Below are positions 8,529-18,100 of a DNA stretch of 35,588 nucleotides, piece by piece. A model generated the notes under the pieces. That model worked only from the letters and a program-made list of their open reading frames with translations. It was not told the origin of the DNA and searched no databases. How positions within the stretch are numbered: the stretch's first letter is position 1; each line of letters starts with the position of its first letter. The position numbers were made by a program, and so were the translations under genes. Origin of the DNA: Candidatus Aminicenantota bacterium (GTDB lineage Bacteria; Acidobacteriota; Aminicenantia; Aminicenantales; Aminicenantaceae); contig JAFGMO010000012.1 in NCBI GenBank assembly GCA_016927475.1, positions 85,287 through 120,874 on the forward strand, in the 5' to 3' direction.

Positions 8529-9709
8529 GGGGGTTTCCTTCTATGCAGAATAGCCCTATCGCCGAATTTGTCTTTGATGATGTCCAGGGCTTCATGCAGT
8601 TTTTCTCTTTTCCCGTTTTTTCCGGTGGAATCATGAAAAAGAGAAGGCTGCTCTTCTGAATCAGCCAGATTCGAGACCTGAACACCGATGAGCCGGACCG
8701 GGCTCCTGTTGATGTCGAAGGTTTGACACTTTTCCGCCGCCCGTCCATAGATATCCTCGATGAAATTCGTGGGGAATGGGAGAGTCACGGAGCGGGTATA
8801 AGTTGTAAAATCCTCAAAACGTATCTTAAGGGTGACCGTTTTTCCCTTTAGCCCTTTTTTTCTCATCCGCCGGGAAACGTTCTCGCTCAAGGCCATCAAT
8901 GTATCCAGCAGAAGCTGACGGTCGCTTATATCGCTGTTGAAGGTGTGCTCATTTCCGATTGATTTGGTCTCCAATGAAGGGACTACTTCCCGGGGATCGA
9001 TCCCATTGGCCAGCTTCCGGATATGGTCTCCGTGTTTACCCAGGAGCTTAATAAGAACGGAGGCATCCAGCCGGGCTAGGTCTCCTACGGTGCTTATGCC
9101 CAAAGGTTTCAGGACCTCCCTTGTTTTTCGGCCTATTCCCCAGAGTTTTTCAACCGGCAGAGGAAAAAGGAAATCCTGTAATCCTGCTTGAGTGACGACA
9201 ACGAATCCGTCAGGTTTTTCCAGATCGGACGCGATTTTTGCCGTCATCATGTTGGGGGCTAGACCGAGGGATGCGTTCAAGCCTGTTCCCTCTTTGACGG
9301 CCTTTTTTATTTTCCGGCAGGTTTCAACCGGTGTTCCAAAAAGATGAAAGCTGTGGGAGATATCAAGAAATGCCTCGTCGATGGAGATGGGCTCGATGTC
9401 GGGAGTGAATGTTTCCAGAATCTGAAAGACCTGCCGGGAGACATGGATGTACTTTTTCATGTCGACCGGCAGAAAAATCGCCTGGGGACAGAGTTTATAT
9501 GCCGTCGAAATGGGCAGAGCCGAATGAATGCCGAATTTTCGGGCTTCGTAGGAACAGGCCGATACAACCCCTCTTCCCCGGCCTTCTTGAGGATCAGCGC
9601 CGACGATGACCGGTTTCCCCTGGTGTTCGGGATGGTCCCTCTGTTCGATAGAGGCGAAAAATGCGTCCATATCGACATGGACGATAAACTGTTCCTTTTC
9701 CATATTCAC
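8522..9709 (-). CDS. dinB: DNA polymerase IV (Y-family translesion polymerase)
   Basis: The 395-residue protein carries the Y-family signature: HVDMDAFFASIE at residues 11-22, with metal-binding D13 and the aromatic steric-gate position, and SIDEAFLD at 109-116, with catalytic D111 and E112. The YEARKFGI motif and the helix-hairpin-helix segment (LWGIGRKTREVL) follow, then the little-finger domain. It is somewhat longer than E. coli DinB (351) because of a C-terminal tail. No clear beta-clamp motif was identified apart from QPSLF in the tail, which fits the QLxLF pattern. It performs error-prone bypass of lesions. Start is ATG at 9709 or 9703; neither has a strong ribosome site. A 24-bp dyad lies 57-80 nt upstream and may be an SOS-type operator. 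Confidence 0.95.
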   Translation of the reverse strand: MNMEKEQFIVHVDMDAFFASIEQRDHPEHQGKPVIVGADPQEGRGRGVVSACSYEARKFGIHSALPISTAYKLCPQAIFLPVDMKKYIHVSRQVFQILETFTPDIEPISIDEAFLDISHSFHLFGTPVETCRKIKKAVKEGTGLNASLGLAPNMMTAKIASDLEKPDGFVVVTQAGLQDFLFPLPVEKLWGIGRKTREVLKPLGISTVGDLARLDASVLIKLLGKHGDHIRKLANGIDPREVVPSLETKSIGNEHTFNSDISDRQLLLDTLMALSENVSRRMRKKGLKGKTVTLKIRFEDFTTYTRSVTLPFPTNFIEDIYGRAAEKCQTFDINRSPVRLIGVQVSNLADSEEQPSLFHDSTGKNGKREKLHEALDIIKDKFGDRAILHRRKPPE

Positions 9710-9765
9710 ATTCTACAAAAGGAAAGGAGAAGGTTCTATCTCTTTTTTGCCCTAATATCCTAAGG

Positions 9766-9789
9766 TTTCAAGACAAGAGGTTCTTGAAA
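9766..9789. promoter_or_regulatory. Palindromic operator candidate upstream of dinB
   Basis: TTTCAAGA (9766-9773) and TCTTGAAA (9782-9789) are perfect 8-bp inverted arms with an 8-bp spacer. The site lies between dinB (minus) and the structured repeat before ggt (plus). The position suits a repressor such as LexA, although the sequence matches neither the E. coli nor the Bacillus SOS box. Confidence 0.45.
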
Positions 9790-9821
9790 AGAGAAGCGCA
9801 GATATATAAACTGGCAATTAG

Positions 9822-10076
9822 CCTTTATTATTCACGGGCCAAGCTTGCCGTAGCTGCGAGGCGTCGATGGGCAAAGCTGTGCTAGTTCACCGCGAGTCCA
9901 TCGCAACGAAGCAGATGCGGTGAGATCGGCCCGCCTGAAAGGTAAATTCGGCCGATATTTTCTTGTTATTGATCATGGAAAATGTTTCATTATCAATGTT
10001 GTCAAATAATACCATTAAATGATACATTCTATTGAAATTATCTGTTGTTATCGGCCAAATTTATGAATAATAAAGG
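9822..10076 (+). repeat. Structured inverted-end repeat, copy 1
   Basis: This is one of two long copies, clearly homologous to 23115-23367. Helix P1 is formed by the ends: CCTTTATTATTCA (9822-9834) and TGAATAATAAAGG (10064-10076), a perfect 13 bp. P2 is AGGCG (9859-9863) with CGCCT (9932-9936), and inside it a variable helix CGATGG (9865-9870) with CCATCG (9898-9903). P3 is TAAATTCGGCCGA (9943-9955) with TCGGCCAAATTTA (10051-10063), with one mismatch; its 3' strand abuts that of P1. A 19-nt stretch, CGCAACGAAGCAGATGCGG (9902-9920), is identical in copy 2. TTAG directly repeated at 9818-9821 and 10077-10080 resembles a target duplication. It has no ORF of note and ends six bases before the ggt ribosome site. 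Confidence 0.88.
9999..10028 (+). promoter_or_regulatory. Weak promoter candidate inside repeat copy 1
   Basis: TTGTCA (9999-10004) and TACATT (10023-10028) are 18 bp apart and would start transcription about 60 nt before ggt. The equivalent region of copy 2 lacks a good match, so this is a tentative call. Confidence 0.25.
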
Positions 10077-10095
10077 TTAGCTAGGAGGTTTTGTC

Positions 10096-11967
10096 ATGAA
10101 GATTTTTTTTAATCAAGGCCGTTTAGGGGCCATTCTTTTAATGGCATGCGTATTATTGATATTGTCGTTGCCGGTCCAGGCGCGGACGGAGAAACCTATC
10201 CTGCACGGCCGGCATTGGGTGGCCATCACCGGAAAACCGCTGGCGGCTACGGCCGGCGCCCTCATTTTTGCCAAGGGCGGCAATGCCGTTGATGCGGCCT
10301 GCGCCATGTTGGGGGCCACATGCACCATGTATGACGTCTTGAGCTGGGGAGGAGAAACCCAGGCTTTGATCTTCAATCCGAAAACAAAAAAAGTCATAGG
10401 AATCAATGCTTTGGGTGCGGCGCCGACAGGAGCGACGGCTGAATTTTTCAAAGAGAAAAATATGGAATTTCCGCCGGAGTACGGCCCTCTGGCTGCCGTT
10501 ACACCGGGAACACCCGGCGGTTTGATGGTTATGCTGGCCGAGTTCGGTACAATGAGCCTAAAGGATGTCCTGGCCCCTTCCATCCAGATGGCCGAGGGCT
10601 ACCCTGCTGAAGAAGAGTTCTGTAGAAGAGTGGAAAGTTCCAAGCATCACATCAAAAAGTGGCCTTATTCTAAAAAGATCCTGCTGCCCCACCTTGGAGA
10701 AGAGCATGAAGCCCCTCACCCCGGTGAGGTTTTTCGTCAAGACGATCTGGCGGCAACACTGAAAAAACTGGTCGAAACGGAACAGATAGCCTTGGCTCAG
10801 GGAAAAAGCCGGAAAGAAGCCATATATGCCGCCTATAAACAGTTCTATGAAGGAGATATCGCCCAGGAGTTCGTTCGGGGATGCCAGGAACAGGGCGGTC
10901 TTATCACCGAAAAAGACCTGGCCGGCTGGCAGGTTTATCAGGAAGAACCGGTAAAAACTGATTATAAAGGGATCGAAGTATACAAGCTGACCTGCTGGGT
11001 ACAAGGTCCGGTTATGCTGCAGATGCTGAACATGCTCGAAAACCTGGACCTCAAGTCCATGGGTTACAACAGCGCCCGTTATATCCACACGATTTACCAG
11101 GTGATGAACCTGGCTTATGCCGATAGAGATTTTTATTATGGTGATCCCTACTTTCCTCCTGAAGAACCCATTAAGGGACTTCTTTCCAAACAATATGCCA
11201 GCGACCGTTTCAAGCTTATCGATTGGGAAAAAAACGATCCGGACGTCAAGCCGGGCGACCCTTATCCCTATGAAGGAAAAGAAAATCCCTTTCTCGACTA
11301 TCTGAAAAAATGGACCAACACAGGAACCACCGGCCCGGAACATGGTGAAAATCTGCAGTTCTCGAATCTGGAGGAAACCTTCAGCACCGGTACGACTTCT
11401 ATTCAGGCAGCGGACAAGAGCGGTTGGGTTGTTTCGGTCACTCCCAGCGGAGGCTGGATTCCAGCCTGTATTGCCGGTAGAACGGGTATAGGGATGAGCC
11501 AGAGGATGCAGAGTTTTGTCCTCAACCCGGCGAAAAACCCGTTCAATGTGGTGGAGCCCGGGAAAAGACCGCGGGCCACCTTAACCCCGAGCCTGGCCCT
11601 AAAGGACGGGCTGCCTTATCTTTCTTTTGCCGTCCAGGGCGGTGACACTCAAGACCAGAATATGCTCCAGTTTTTTCTGAATATGGTCGAATTCGGGATG
11701 AATGTTCAGGAAGCCTGCGAAGCGGCCAATATCGTCAGCTATCAGATGCAGAGTTCATTCGGTAAGCATGTGGCCGTACCCGGCCGGTTGACTCTTCAGA
11801 ATGATGTTCCGCCCTGGGTTCGGACGAAGCTGGATTCCATGGGTTACTGGTTGAATTTCAGACGGTATACATCGGGTCCCATCAATGCCATCTTTTTTGA
11901 CTGGGAACATGGGACCTTCTGGGGCGGATCCAGTAACTACGGCGAAGATTACGGCATTGCCTGGTAA
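10096..11967 (+). CDS. ggt: Gamma-glutamyltranspeptidase family protein
   Basis: The 623-residue precursor has a signal peptide (residues 1-29) and the GGT large-subunit signatures GGNAVDAACAM (61-71) and TPGTPGGL (136-143). The processing site is TGTTS, with predicted nucleophile T433 at the new N-terminus of the small subunit, followed by the family pattern of an aspartate (D440) and GWVVSVT. The later segment AVQGGDTQDQNMLQFFLNM aligns with the oxyanion glycine region. GGTs cleave gamma-glutamyl bonds of glutathione and peptides in the periplasm; relatives act as cephalosporin acylases. The TTH usual in glutathione-type enzymes is TTS here, so substrate may differ. A strong AGGAGG (10083-10088) fixes the ATG. 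It begins a run of peptidase genes. Confidence 0.93.
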   Translation: MKIFFNQGRLGAILLMACVLLILSLPVQARTEKPILHGRHWVAITGKPLAATAGALIFAKGGNAVDAACAMLGATCTMYDVLSWGGETQALIFNPKTKKVIGINALGAAPTGATAEFFKEKNMEFPPEYGPLAAVTPGTPGGLMVMLAEFGTMSLKDVLAPSIQMAEGYPAEEEFCRRVESSKHHIKKWPYSKKILLPHLGEEHEAPHPGEVFRQDDLAATLKKLVETEQIALAQGKSRKEAIYAAYKQFYEGDIAQEFVRGCQEQGGLITEKDLAGWQVYQEEPVKTDYKGIEVYKLTCWVQGPVMLQMLNMLENLDLKSMGYNSARYIHTIYQVMNLAYADRDFYYGDPYFPPEEPIKGLLSKQYASDRFKLIDWEKNDPDVKPGDPYPYEGKENPFLDYLKKWTNTGTTGPEHGENLQFSNLEETFSTGTTSIQAADKSGWVVSVTPSGGWIPACIAGRTGIGMSQRMQSFVLNPAKNPFNVVEPGKRPRATLTPSLALKDGLPYLSFAVQGGDTQDQNMLQFFLNMVEFGMNVQEACEAANIVSYQMQSSFGKHVAVPGRLTLQNDVPPWVRTKLDSMGYWLNFRRYTSGPINAIFFDWEHGTFWGGSSNYGEDYGIAW

Positions 11968-12040
11968 CGGATACCTGGAGCTTATCCAACCGGAAAAAGC
12001 GGACAGCTCCGTATTCAACCAGATTATTAACTGAATTAAG

Positions 12041-12982
12041 ATGCCCCTTGAAAGCGGAAGTAAAAAAGCTGTTTTTGCGGCCCTTTTAGGTAACCTGGCT
12101 ATCGCCGTCTTTAAACTTTTTGCCGCCCTTATTAGCCGCTCATCTTCGATGCTGGCTGAAAGTTATCATTCTTTTTCAGATACGATGAACCAGGTCCTTC
12201 TGCTTTACGGATTAAAACGTAGCCGCCGTAAGCCGGATGACTACCATCCCTTCGGTTACGGCAAGGAGCAGTTTTTCTGGTCTTTTGTGGTGGCTATTCT
12301 TCTCTTCGGGATCGCCGGCACCCTTTCCGTAAGGGAAGGACTGCATAAATTTTCCCACTCCGAGACGATCCAAAACATCTGGCTGACCTACCTGGCTATC
12401 GCTGTCGGTGTTTTTTTCGAGAGCATCGCTTTCCGGATGGCCGTTAAAAGCTTGAAGAAAGAAAAAAAAACCGAAGGTTATAAGAACCTTCTGACCGCCG
12501 TCAGGAACAGCAAAGACCCGACAATGATGACGGTTTTTATTGAGGATTTGCTGGCGTTGACGGGACTGTTTATTGCCGCATTAGGTGTCACGCTTGTCCA
12601 TTTCACGGGTTTTCTTTTGTTTGATGCCGCCGCCTCTATCCTTATCGGTATTCTTCTTATGGGATTTGCCCTTTTTCTGGCTTATGAAACACGGAATCTG
12701 TTGGTCGGGGAGTCGGTAACGCGAAGGAGGCGGGCATTGATCCTGAAGGCTGTCCAATCCTTTGAGGGAGTGGAAGAAATCCTCAGTCTCAGGACCATGC
12801 ACCTCGGTTCTGAGGAAGTGCTGGTAGCTCTGGAGATAAACTTCAACGATAGCCTGACGGTCGAAAAACTGGAAAAACTCAACCGTAAACTCGAGAACAA
12901 AATTCTGGAGATCATCCCGAAAGCCCGTATCTATATCGAGGCTTCGGAAAATATTATTGACGGAAAACCGGGATGCCGCTAG
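12041..12982 (+). CDS. Cation diffusion facilitator (CDF) metal transporter, ZnT9-like subgroup
   Basis: The 313-residue inner-membrane protein has the CDF layout: an N-terminal membrane segment (FAALLGNLAIAVFKLFAAL), SSSMLAESYHSFSDT with H43 and D47 at the TM2 metal site, the HPFGYGKEQFFW loop, and six predicted membrane helices. In TM5 the common HxxxD is replaced by E168-D169, as in the ZnT9-like branch. A cytoplasmic domain follows (LRTMHLGSEEVLVALEINF). It probably exports Zn2+ or a related divalent ion in exchange for protons. It lies 73 nt after ggt and 45 nt before a peptidase gene, so may be in one operon, perhaps balancing metal for metal-dependent enzymes. No clear ribosome site precedes the ATG, so the start is less certain. 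Confidence 0.92.
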   Translation: MPLESGSKKAVFAALLGNLAIAVFKLFAALISRSSSMLAESYHSFSDTMNQVLLLYGLKRSRRKPDDYHPFGYGKEQFFWSFVVAILLFGIAGTLSVREGLHKFSHSETIQNIWLTYLAIAVGVFFESIAFRMAVKSLKKEKKTEGYKNLLTAVRNSKDPTMMTVFIEDLLALTGLFIAALGVTLVHFTGFLLFDAAASILIGILLMGFALFLAYETRNLLVGESVTRRRRALILKAVQSFEGVEEILSLRTMHLGSEEVLVALEINFNDSLTVEKLEKLNRKLENKILEIIPKARIYIEASENIIDGKPGCR

Positions 12983-13027
12983 GATAACATTGTTTTGCGC
13001 TCATCCCGGCATTTTAAGGAGGAATCC

Positions 13028-15052
13028 ATGTCGAAAACCAAACACATTTTTTTCTGTTTTTTTCTTGGTGTTTTTTTGGTCACTTTAGGTGCTGGTCTGA
13101 ACGCCGAAAAAAAGACTCATCTTTTAACCAAAGAAACCTTTATGGAGATGGAATCCATAAGAAGTCCTCAGATTTCACCCGATGGGAAACAAATCCTTTT
13201 CAGTCGTCAGTGGGTCGATAAAACAAACGATCGTACACGAAGCAGCCTATGGCTGACCGATGTCGGCGGGCGCAGGGTGCGGAAGCTGACCCATGGCAAC
13301 TGGCGTGATTATTCTCCCGTTTGGTCTCCTGATGGGAGCCGGATCGCTTTTTTATCAGATAGGGATGGATCATCACAAATTTTTGTTATGTGGCTGGATA
13401 CGCGGGAGGTCGCCCAGTTGACCCACACTGAAAGAACACCGGATAATCTTGTCTGGTCTCCTGACGGCAGACAGCTCGCTTTTTCGACATTTATCCATTC
13501 CGACAAAAAAATTCTTCCCGTAAATCTTCCCCCGCGCCCCCGCGGAGCCAAGTGGGCCGAACCGGCCGTCATCATCGACCGGCTGAGCTGGGCCCGAGAC
13601 GGAAGGGGACCTATCCCCAAGGGCTTCAGCCATATTTTCACTATCGATGCCAAGCTGGGCGGAACTCCGCGGCAGGTAACAAGCGGGGATTTTTCTCATG
13701 GTGATCCTCAATGGTCCAAGGACGGAACGACTATTTTTTTCAGCGCTATCCGCAAGCCCGAAGCCGAATATCAATGGGGTGACACGGAAATCTACGCTGT
13801 AAACCTTGAAACATTGGATGTAAAACCTCTGACCGATCGCAAGGGACCCGACCGGTCTCCCCGGATCTCTCCCGACGGAAAATGGATCGCCTATACGGGA
13901 TATGACGAGAAAAATTACACCAGCCACCTTTCCAACCTCTATATCATGGAAAGCAACGGAGGGAACAAAAAGGCTCTCGCTGAAAACCTGCCAAATTCCC
14001 CCTCCACAGTCACTTGGGCTCCGGACAGCTCGGGTATTTATTTTCTCCTGGCGGAAAAAGGAACTTCAAACGTTTATGTTGTTACTCTCAAAGGGGAGTT
14101 GCTAAAAATCACACAAGGCAACCACTATCTTTCCGGGTTTACCCTGGCTGAGAATGGATCGTGTGCGGCTATGGTGGATACTTTTTACCGGCCCGGATAT
14201 CTCGTCTCATTCGATATCGGCAAGCCCGACTCAATACAATGCCTGGTTGATGTCAACAAGGACGTCCTTGATAGTATTAAACTGGGTGATGTGGAAGAGA
14301 TGTGGTTCCGATCGCCCGACGGACTGGACCTTCAGGGATGGTTGATCAAACCTGCCGAGTATGAGGAGGGTAAAAAATACCCGCTTCTTCTCTGGATTCA
14401 CGGAGGGCCCTGGTCCATGTATTCCGTACGGTTTAACTGGGACTGGCAGAATTTTGCGGCTAATGGTTATGCCGTTCTGTACATGAATCCCCGCGGAAGT
14501 ACGGGATACGGGCAGGATTTTGTCAACGGTATTCAATTTTCCTATCCCGGTAAGGACGGAGATGATCTTCTGGCCGGCGTGGACGCAGCAATCGCCAAGG
14601 GATTCATCGACGAAAAAAATCTTTTCGTCTGCGGAGGAAGCGGCGGCGGTGTTTTGACGGCCTGGCTGGTGGGGCATACCGACCGCTTCACGGCGGCCGT
14701 TTCCATGCGTCCCGTCATCAACTGGCATTCTTTTGTCGGGACGACCGACGGTGCCAGCTGGTACCGTCAATTCCACAAATATCCTTGGGAGGATCCCAAG
14801 GAATATGCCCTTCGATCCCCTCTCCATTATGTGGCCAATGTCACAACGCCGACCATGGTTATGACAGGTGAAGCCGATCTGAGAACTCCCATGAGCCAGA
14901 GCGAAGAGTACTACAGGGCGCTGAAGATACTGAAAAAAGAAACCCTGCTGGTCCGTATGCCCGATGAATTCCACGGTTGGAGAAGGCCTTCCCATAGACT
15001 GCTGCAGCAGCTTTATCTCATAGCCTGGTTTGAGAAATATATGAAAAAATGA
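13028..15052 (+). CDS. S9-family prolyl-oligopeptidase-type peptidase, secreted
   Basis: The 674-residue protein has a signal peptide (about residues 1-23) and a beta-propeller of WD40-like/TolB repeats (SPQISPDGKQILFSR, SPVWSPDGSRIAFLSD and more, to about residue 390). The C-terminal alpha/beta hydrolase has the catalytic triad S538 (CGGSGGG), D617 (GEADLRTP) and H649 (EFHGW). The oxyanion segment is LWIHGGPW. Length and order match acylaminoacyl peptidase/DPP-IV-like enzymes, which cut short peptides admitted through the propeller pore. ATG at 13028 is used because AAGGAGGA stands just upstream; an earlier in-frame start would spoil the signal peptide. The tricorn gene follows after 50 nt, and the two probably cooperate in extracytoplasmic peptide breakdown. 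Confidence 0.95.
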   Translation: MSKTKHIFFCFFLGVFLVTLGAGLNAEKKTHLLTKETFMEMESIRSPQISPDGKQILFSRQWVDKTNDRTRSSLWLTDVGGRRVRKLTHGNWRDYSPVWSPDGSRIAFLSDRDGSSQIFVMWLDTREVAQLTHTERTPDNLVWSPDGRQLAFSTFIHSDKKILPVNLPPRPRGAKWAEPAVIIDRLSWARDGRGPIPKGFSHIFTIDAKLGGTPRQVTSGDFSHGDPQWSKDGTTIFFSAIRKPEAEYQWGDTEIYAVNLETLDVKPLTDRKGPDRSPRISPDGKWIAYTGYDEKNYTSHLSNLYIMESNGGNKKALAENLPNSPSTVTWAPDSSGIYFLLAEKGTSNVYVVTLKGELLKITQGNHYLSGFTLAENGSCAAMVDTFYRPGYLVSFDIGKPDSIQCLVDVNKDVLDSIKLGDVEEMWFRSPDGLDLQGWLIKPAEYEEGKKYPLLLWIHGGPWSMYSVRFNWDWQNFAANGYAVLYMNPRGSTGYGQDFVNGIQFSYPGKDGDDLLAGVDAAIAKGFIDEKNLFVCGGSGGGVLTAWLVGHTDRFTAAVSMRPVINWHSFVGTTDGASWYRQFHKYPWEDPKEYALRSPLHYVANVTTPTMVMTGEADLRTPMSQSEEYYRALKILKKETLLVRMPDEFHGWRRPSHRLLQQLYLIAWFEKYMKK

Positions 15053-15102
15053 TTCGGTGCTCGCTCGAAAAAAGAGCGCATTCAAGCATTTAAGGAGAGA
15101 GC

Positions 15103-18100
15103 ATGAAAAGACGAACGTTTTTAATTTTTTTCATTTTGATTGTACTAGGGTGTTTTGTTCTTTCGGATCAAGATAATGGAGCACGACTCGTCGGAGCCAG
15201 GCATCCATCCCTGTCTCCGGATGGAACCCGGATTGCTTTTTCTTATATGGGCGATATCTGGATGGTCGGTGTGAAGGGGGGCCATGCTGCCAGGCTGACA
15301 GACCACGTTGCCTACGACGGGGAACCCGTTTGGTCCCCCGAAGGGAAACGGATTGCTTTTTCCTCCAATAGGCACGGCAACTTCGATGTTTATATCATGG
15401 ATGCGGAAGGAGGTGTGCCGACCAGGTTGACCTATCATTCCGGAGATGATTTTGCCACGGATTTTACGCCTGATGGTGAATGGGTCGTTTTTCGCTCGGG
15501 TCGTCCCCCATCTCCCGGGATTTTCAAGATACCGGCGGCAGGGGGAAATCCCGCTCCTCTTTTAAGCAGTTTGTGGCGGCGTCCCTATCATGCCCGTATA
15601 TCAAATGACGGACGTTATTTCCTTTTTTCATTAGGGATGGAAAACGGAAGCTGGTGGCGAAGAGGATACCGGGGCACCAATTCGGCCAAGCTGTGGATCA
15701 AAGGAATCGGGGATTCAGAAGCCCGGAAAATCTTCTCCGAAAACAGCAATGCCTTTTGGCCTTCCTGGGCTGCGGACGGGGATAGTGTCTATTTTGTCAG
15801 TGACAGGGAAGCGGGAATAAAAAACATCTGGCATGTCGGCCGTGACGGGTCCGGCTTGAGAACCGTGACAGAATTTAAAGATGCTGATATCACCTGGATG
15901 TCAAAAGCCCGCAACGTCCCCCTGGCAGTGTATGAACGTCTCTTTTGTCTCTGGATAACCGATCTGAAGACGGGAGAATCGTATCCGGTGGAGATTAAGG
16001 CACCGACGGAGATGAAGGATAACCGGTTTGCGGTTGTCGAAAACGCCCAGGTCAGCGAGTATAAGCTTTCTCCGGACGGCAAAAAGATAGCTGCCGTGGT
16101 CCGAGGGGATGTTTTTGTTCTTTCCGCCGAAGGAGGATACGCCCGCAACATAACACAATCTTCCTGGAGGGAAAGGGATGTTGATTGGGACAAGGAAAGC
16201 CGCCGGATTGTTTACGTGGCCGATGTTGAGGTCCAGCCGGACCTTTATATTAGGTCCGCCTTGGGCGATCAAAAGCCCTTCCGCTTGACCGAAAGTCCCG
16301 GAGATAAGCTTCTGCCCCGTTTTTCACCTGACGGCAGGTGGATCGCTTTTTACAGGGGGAACAGGGAGCTTCGTCTTATCAAACCCGATGGAACGGAAAA
16401 CCGTCTTTTGTTCGAAGCGGATTTCGGCGGCAGGTTCGCTGACGATTTTGCCTGGTCACCGGATAGCCGGTACCTGGCTGTTGTCGTCAAGGAAAATAGC
16501 AATGACAATATTTTCGCCGTGGATATTGCATCAGGAAACAGAACACCACTGACCAATACGGCCTATGATGAATCATTTGCCCAATGGTCGCCTGATGGAA
16601 AATTTCTCCTTTTTTCTTCCAACCGTTTCGGGCATAGTTTTCCCGAATTCTCGGGAAAGTGGGATCTCTACCAGGTGTGTCTTGAGCCTAAGGAACCTGA
16701 GTTCAAAGAAGAAAAGTTTGAGAAGTTGTTTCAAGAACCGGATAAGGAAAAAAAGAAGGAAAAGCCGGAAGAGAAGGAAGTCACCATAGAGTTAAAAATA
16801 GAGGATCTGGATGTGCAGACCGAGCGGGTCGTGGAAACTCCCGGCAATGAGAGAATGTTTTTGCTGCCTCCTAAAGACACGAATTCCTTGTATTTTGTTT
16901 CCGATATGGACGGGCGGTCCCATCTGTGGAAGACCAGCCTGGAAGAAGATAAACGGGGACGTTATGAACCGTTCTCACCCCAGGTCGCTTCTCCCCGCAG
17001 CCTGCAGTCTGACAGTGAGGGGAAATATCTTTATTACCTGAGCCGCGGCCGTTTGGGACGAATCGAGATGAGGTCCCAAAAAAACACATCGATCTCGTTT
17101 GAGGCAAAGATTAAGATTGATAAAGTCAAAGAATATGAACAAATGTTGGGAGAACTCTATTACACTCTGGAATACTATTATTACGATGCCCAGCATCACC
17201 AAGTCGACTGGAAAAACACCTATGAAAAATTCCGCCCCGTTCTGCAGCAGGTCCGTGAAGACCGTGATTTTTACGATTACGCCAATATGATGATCGGTTA
17301 CCTGAATTCCTCCCATACAGGAATCAGGGGGCCCCGTGAAACGGAAACAACCGATCCCAGCGCCCACACAGGGGCGGTTTGGGATTTTAAAGAAGGGAAG
17401 GTTGTTTTAAACCGTATCATCAAAAACGGTCCTCTTTTCCGGCATCGGGACCGGGTGTCTTCCGGTGATATCCTGGCGGAAGTGGATGGCCAAGCAGTCT
17501 CAGCCGGCTCCAACCTGTGGCGGTCTTTCAACGGCAAGCTGGGCAAACGTCTCAAGCTGAAGTTTGCACCAAATAGAGAACCTGGTGAGATAGAGGTCGA
17601 CCTGGAGCCCATTTCTTCTTATGCCGAAAGCCGGCTGCTTCTCGACGAATGGATTGAGGATCGGCGGGATAAGGTGAAACAGGCCACCGGCGGACGGGCC
17701 GCTTATATCTACATGAGGGCCATGGGGGGAAGGGACCTGGAACGATTTCTTACGGAGCTGGAGAGAGATGCCGTGCCTCGAGAAGGTTTGATCCTGGACC
17801 TGAGGTTTAATTTTGGCGGTAATGTTCATGACCGGGTGCTGCAGGCGTTGACCAAGCCCGTCTACGCCAAGTGGCGCATGCGGGGTCTTTCGGAAACTCC
17901 TCAATCTTCCTTCGGATTTGCAGATAAACCTGTCGTCCTTCTTATCAACGAGGTGACGTTGAGCGATGGCGAGATGACGGCTAACGGTTTTAAAACCCTT
18001 GAAAGGGGACCCCTTGTGGGCAACACGACCTATGGTTGGCTTATTTTTACCACCAGTGTCCGGTTGTTGAATGGCGGTTCTTTCCGGCTGCCCTGGTGGG

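Noticed and set aside
10558..11343. Open frame of 261 codons on the minus strand
   Set aside because: It is a shadow of ggt; the translation is rich in phenylalanine and isoleucine without motifs, and ggt's signatures are on the other strand.
14231..15085. Open frame of 284 codons on the minus strand
   Set aside because: It lies antiparallel to the S9 peptidase with its full catalytic triad, and its translation has no domain pattern or ribosome site.
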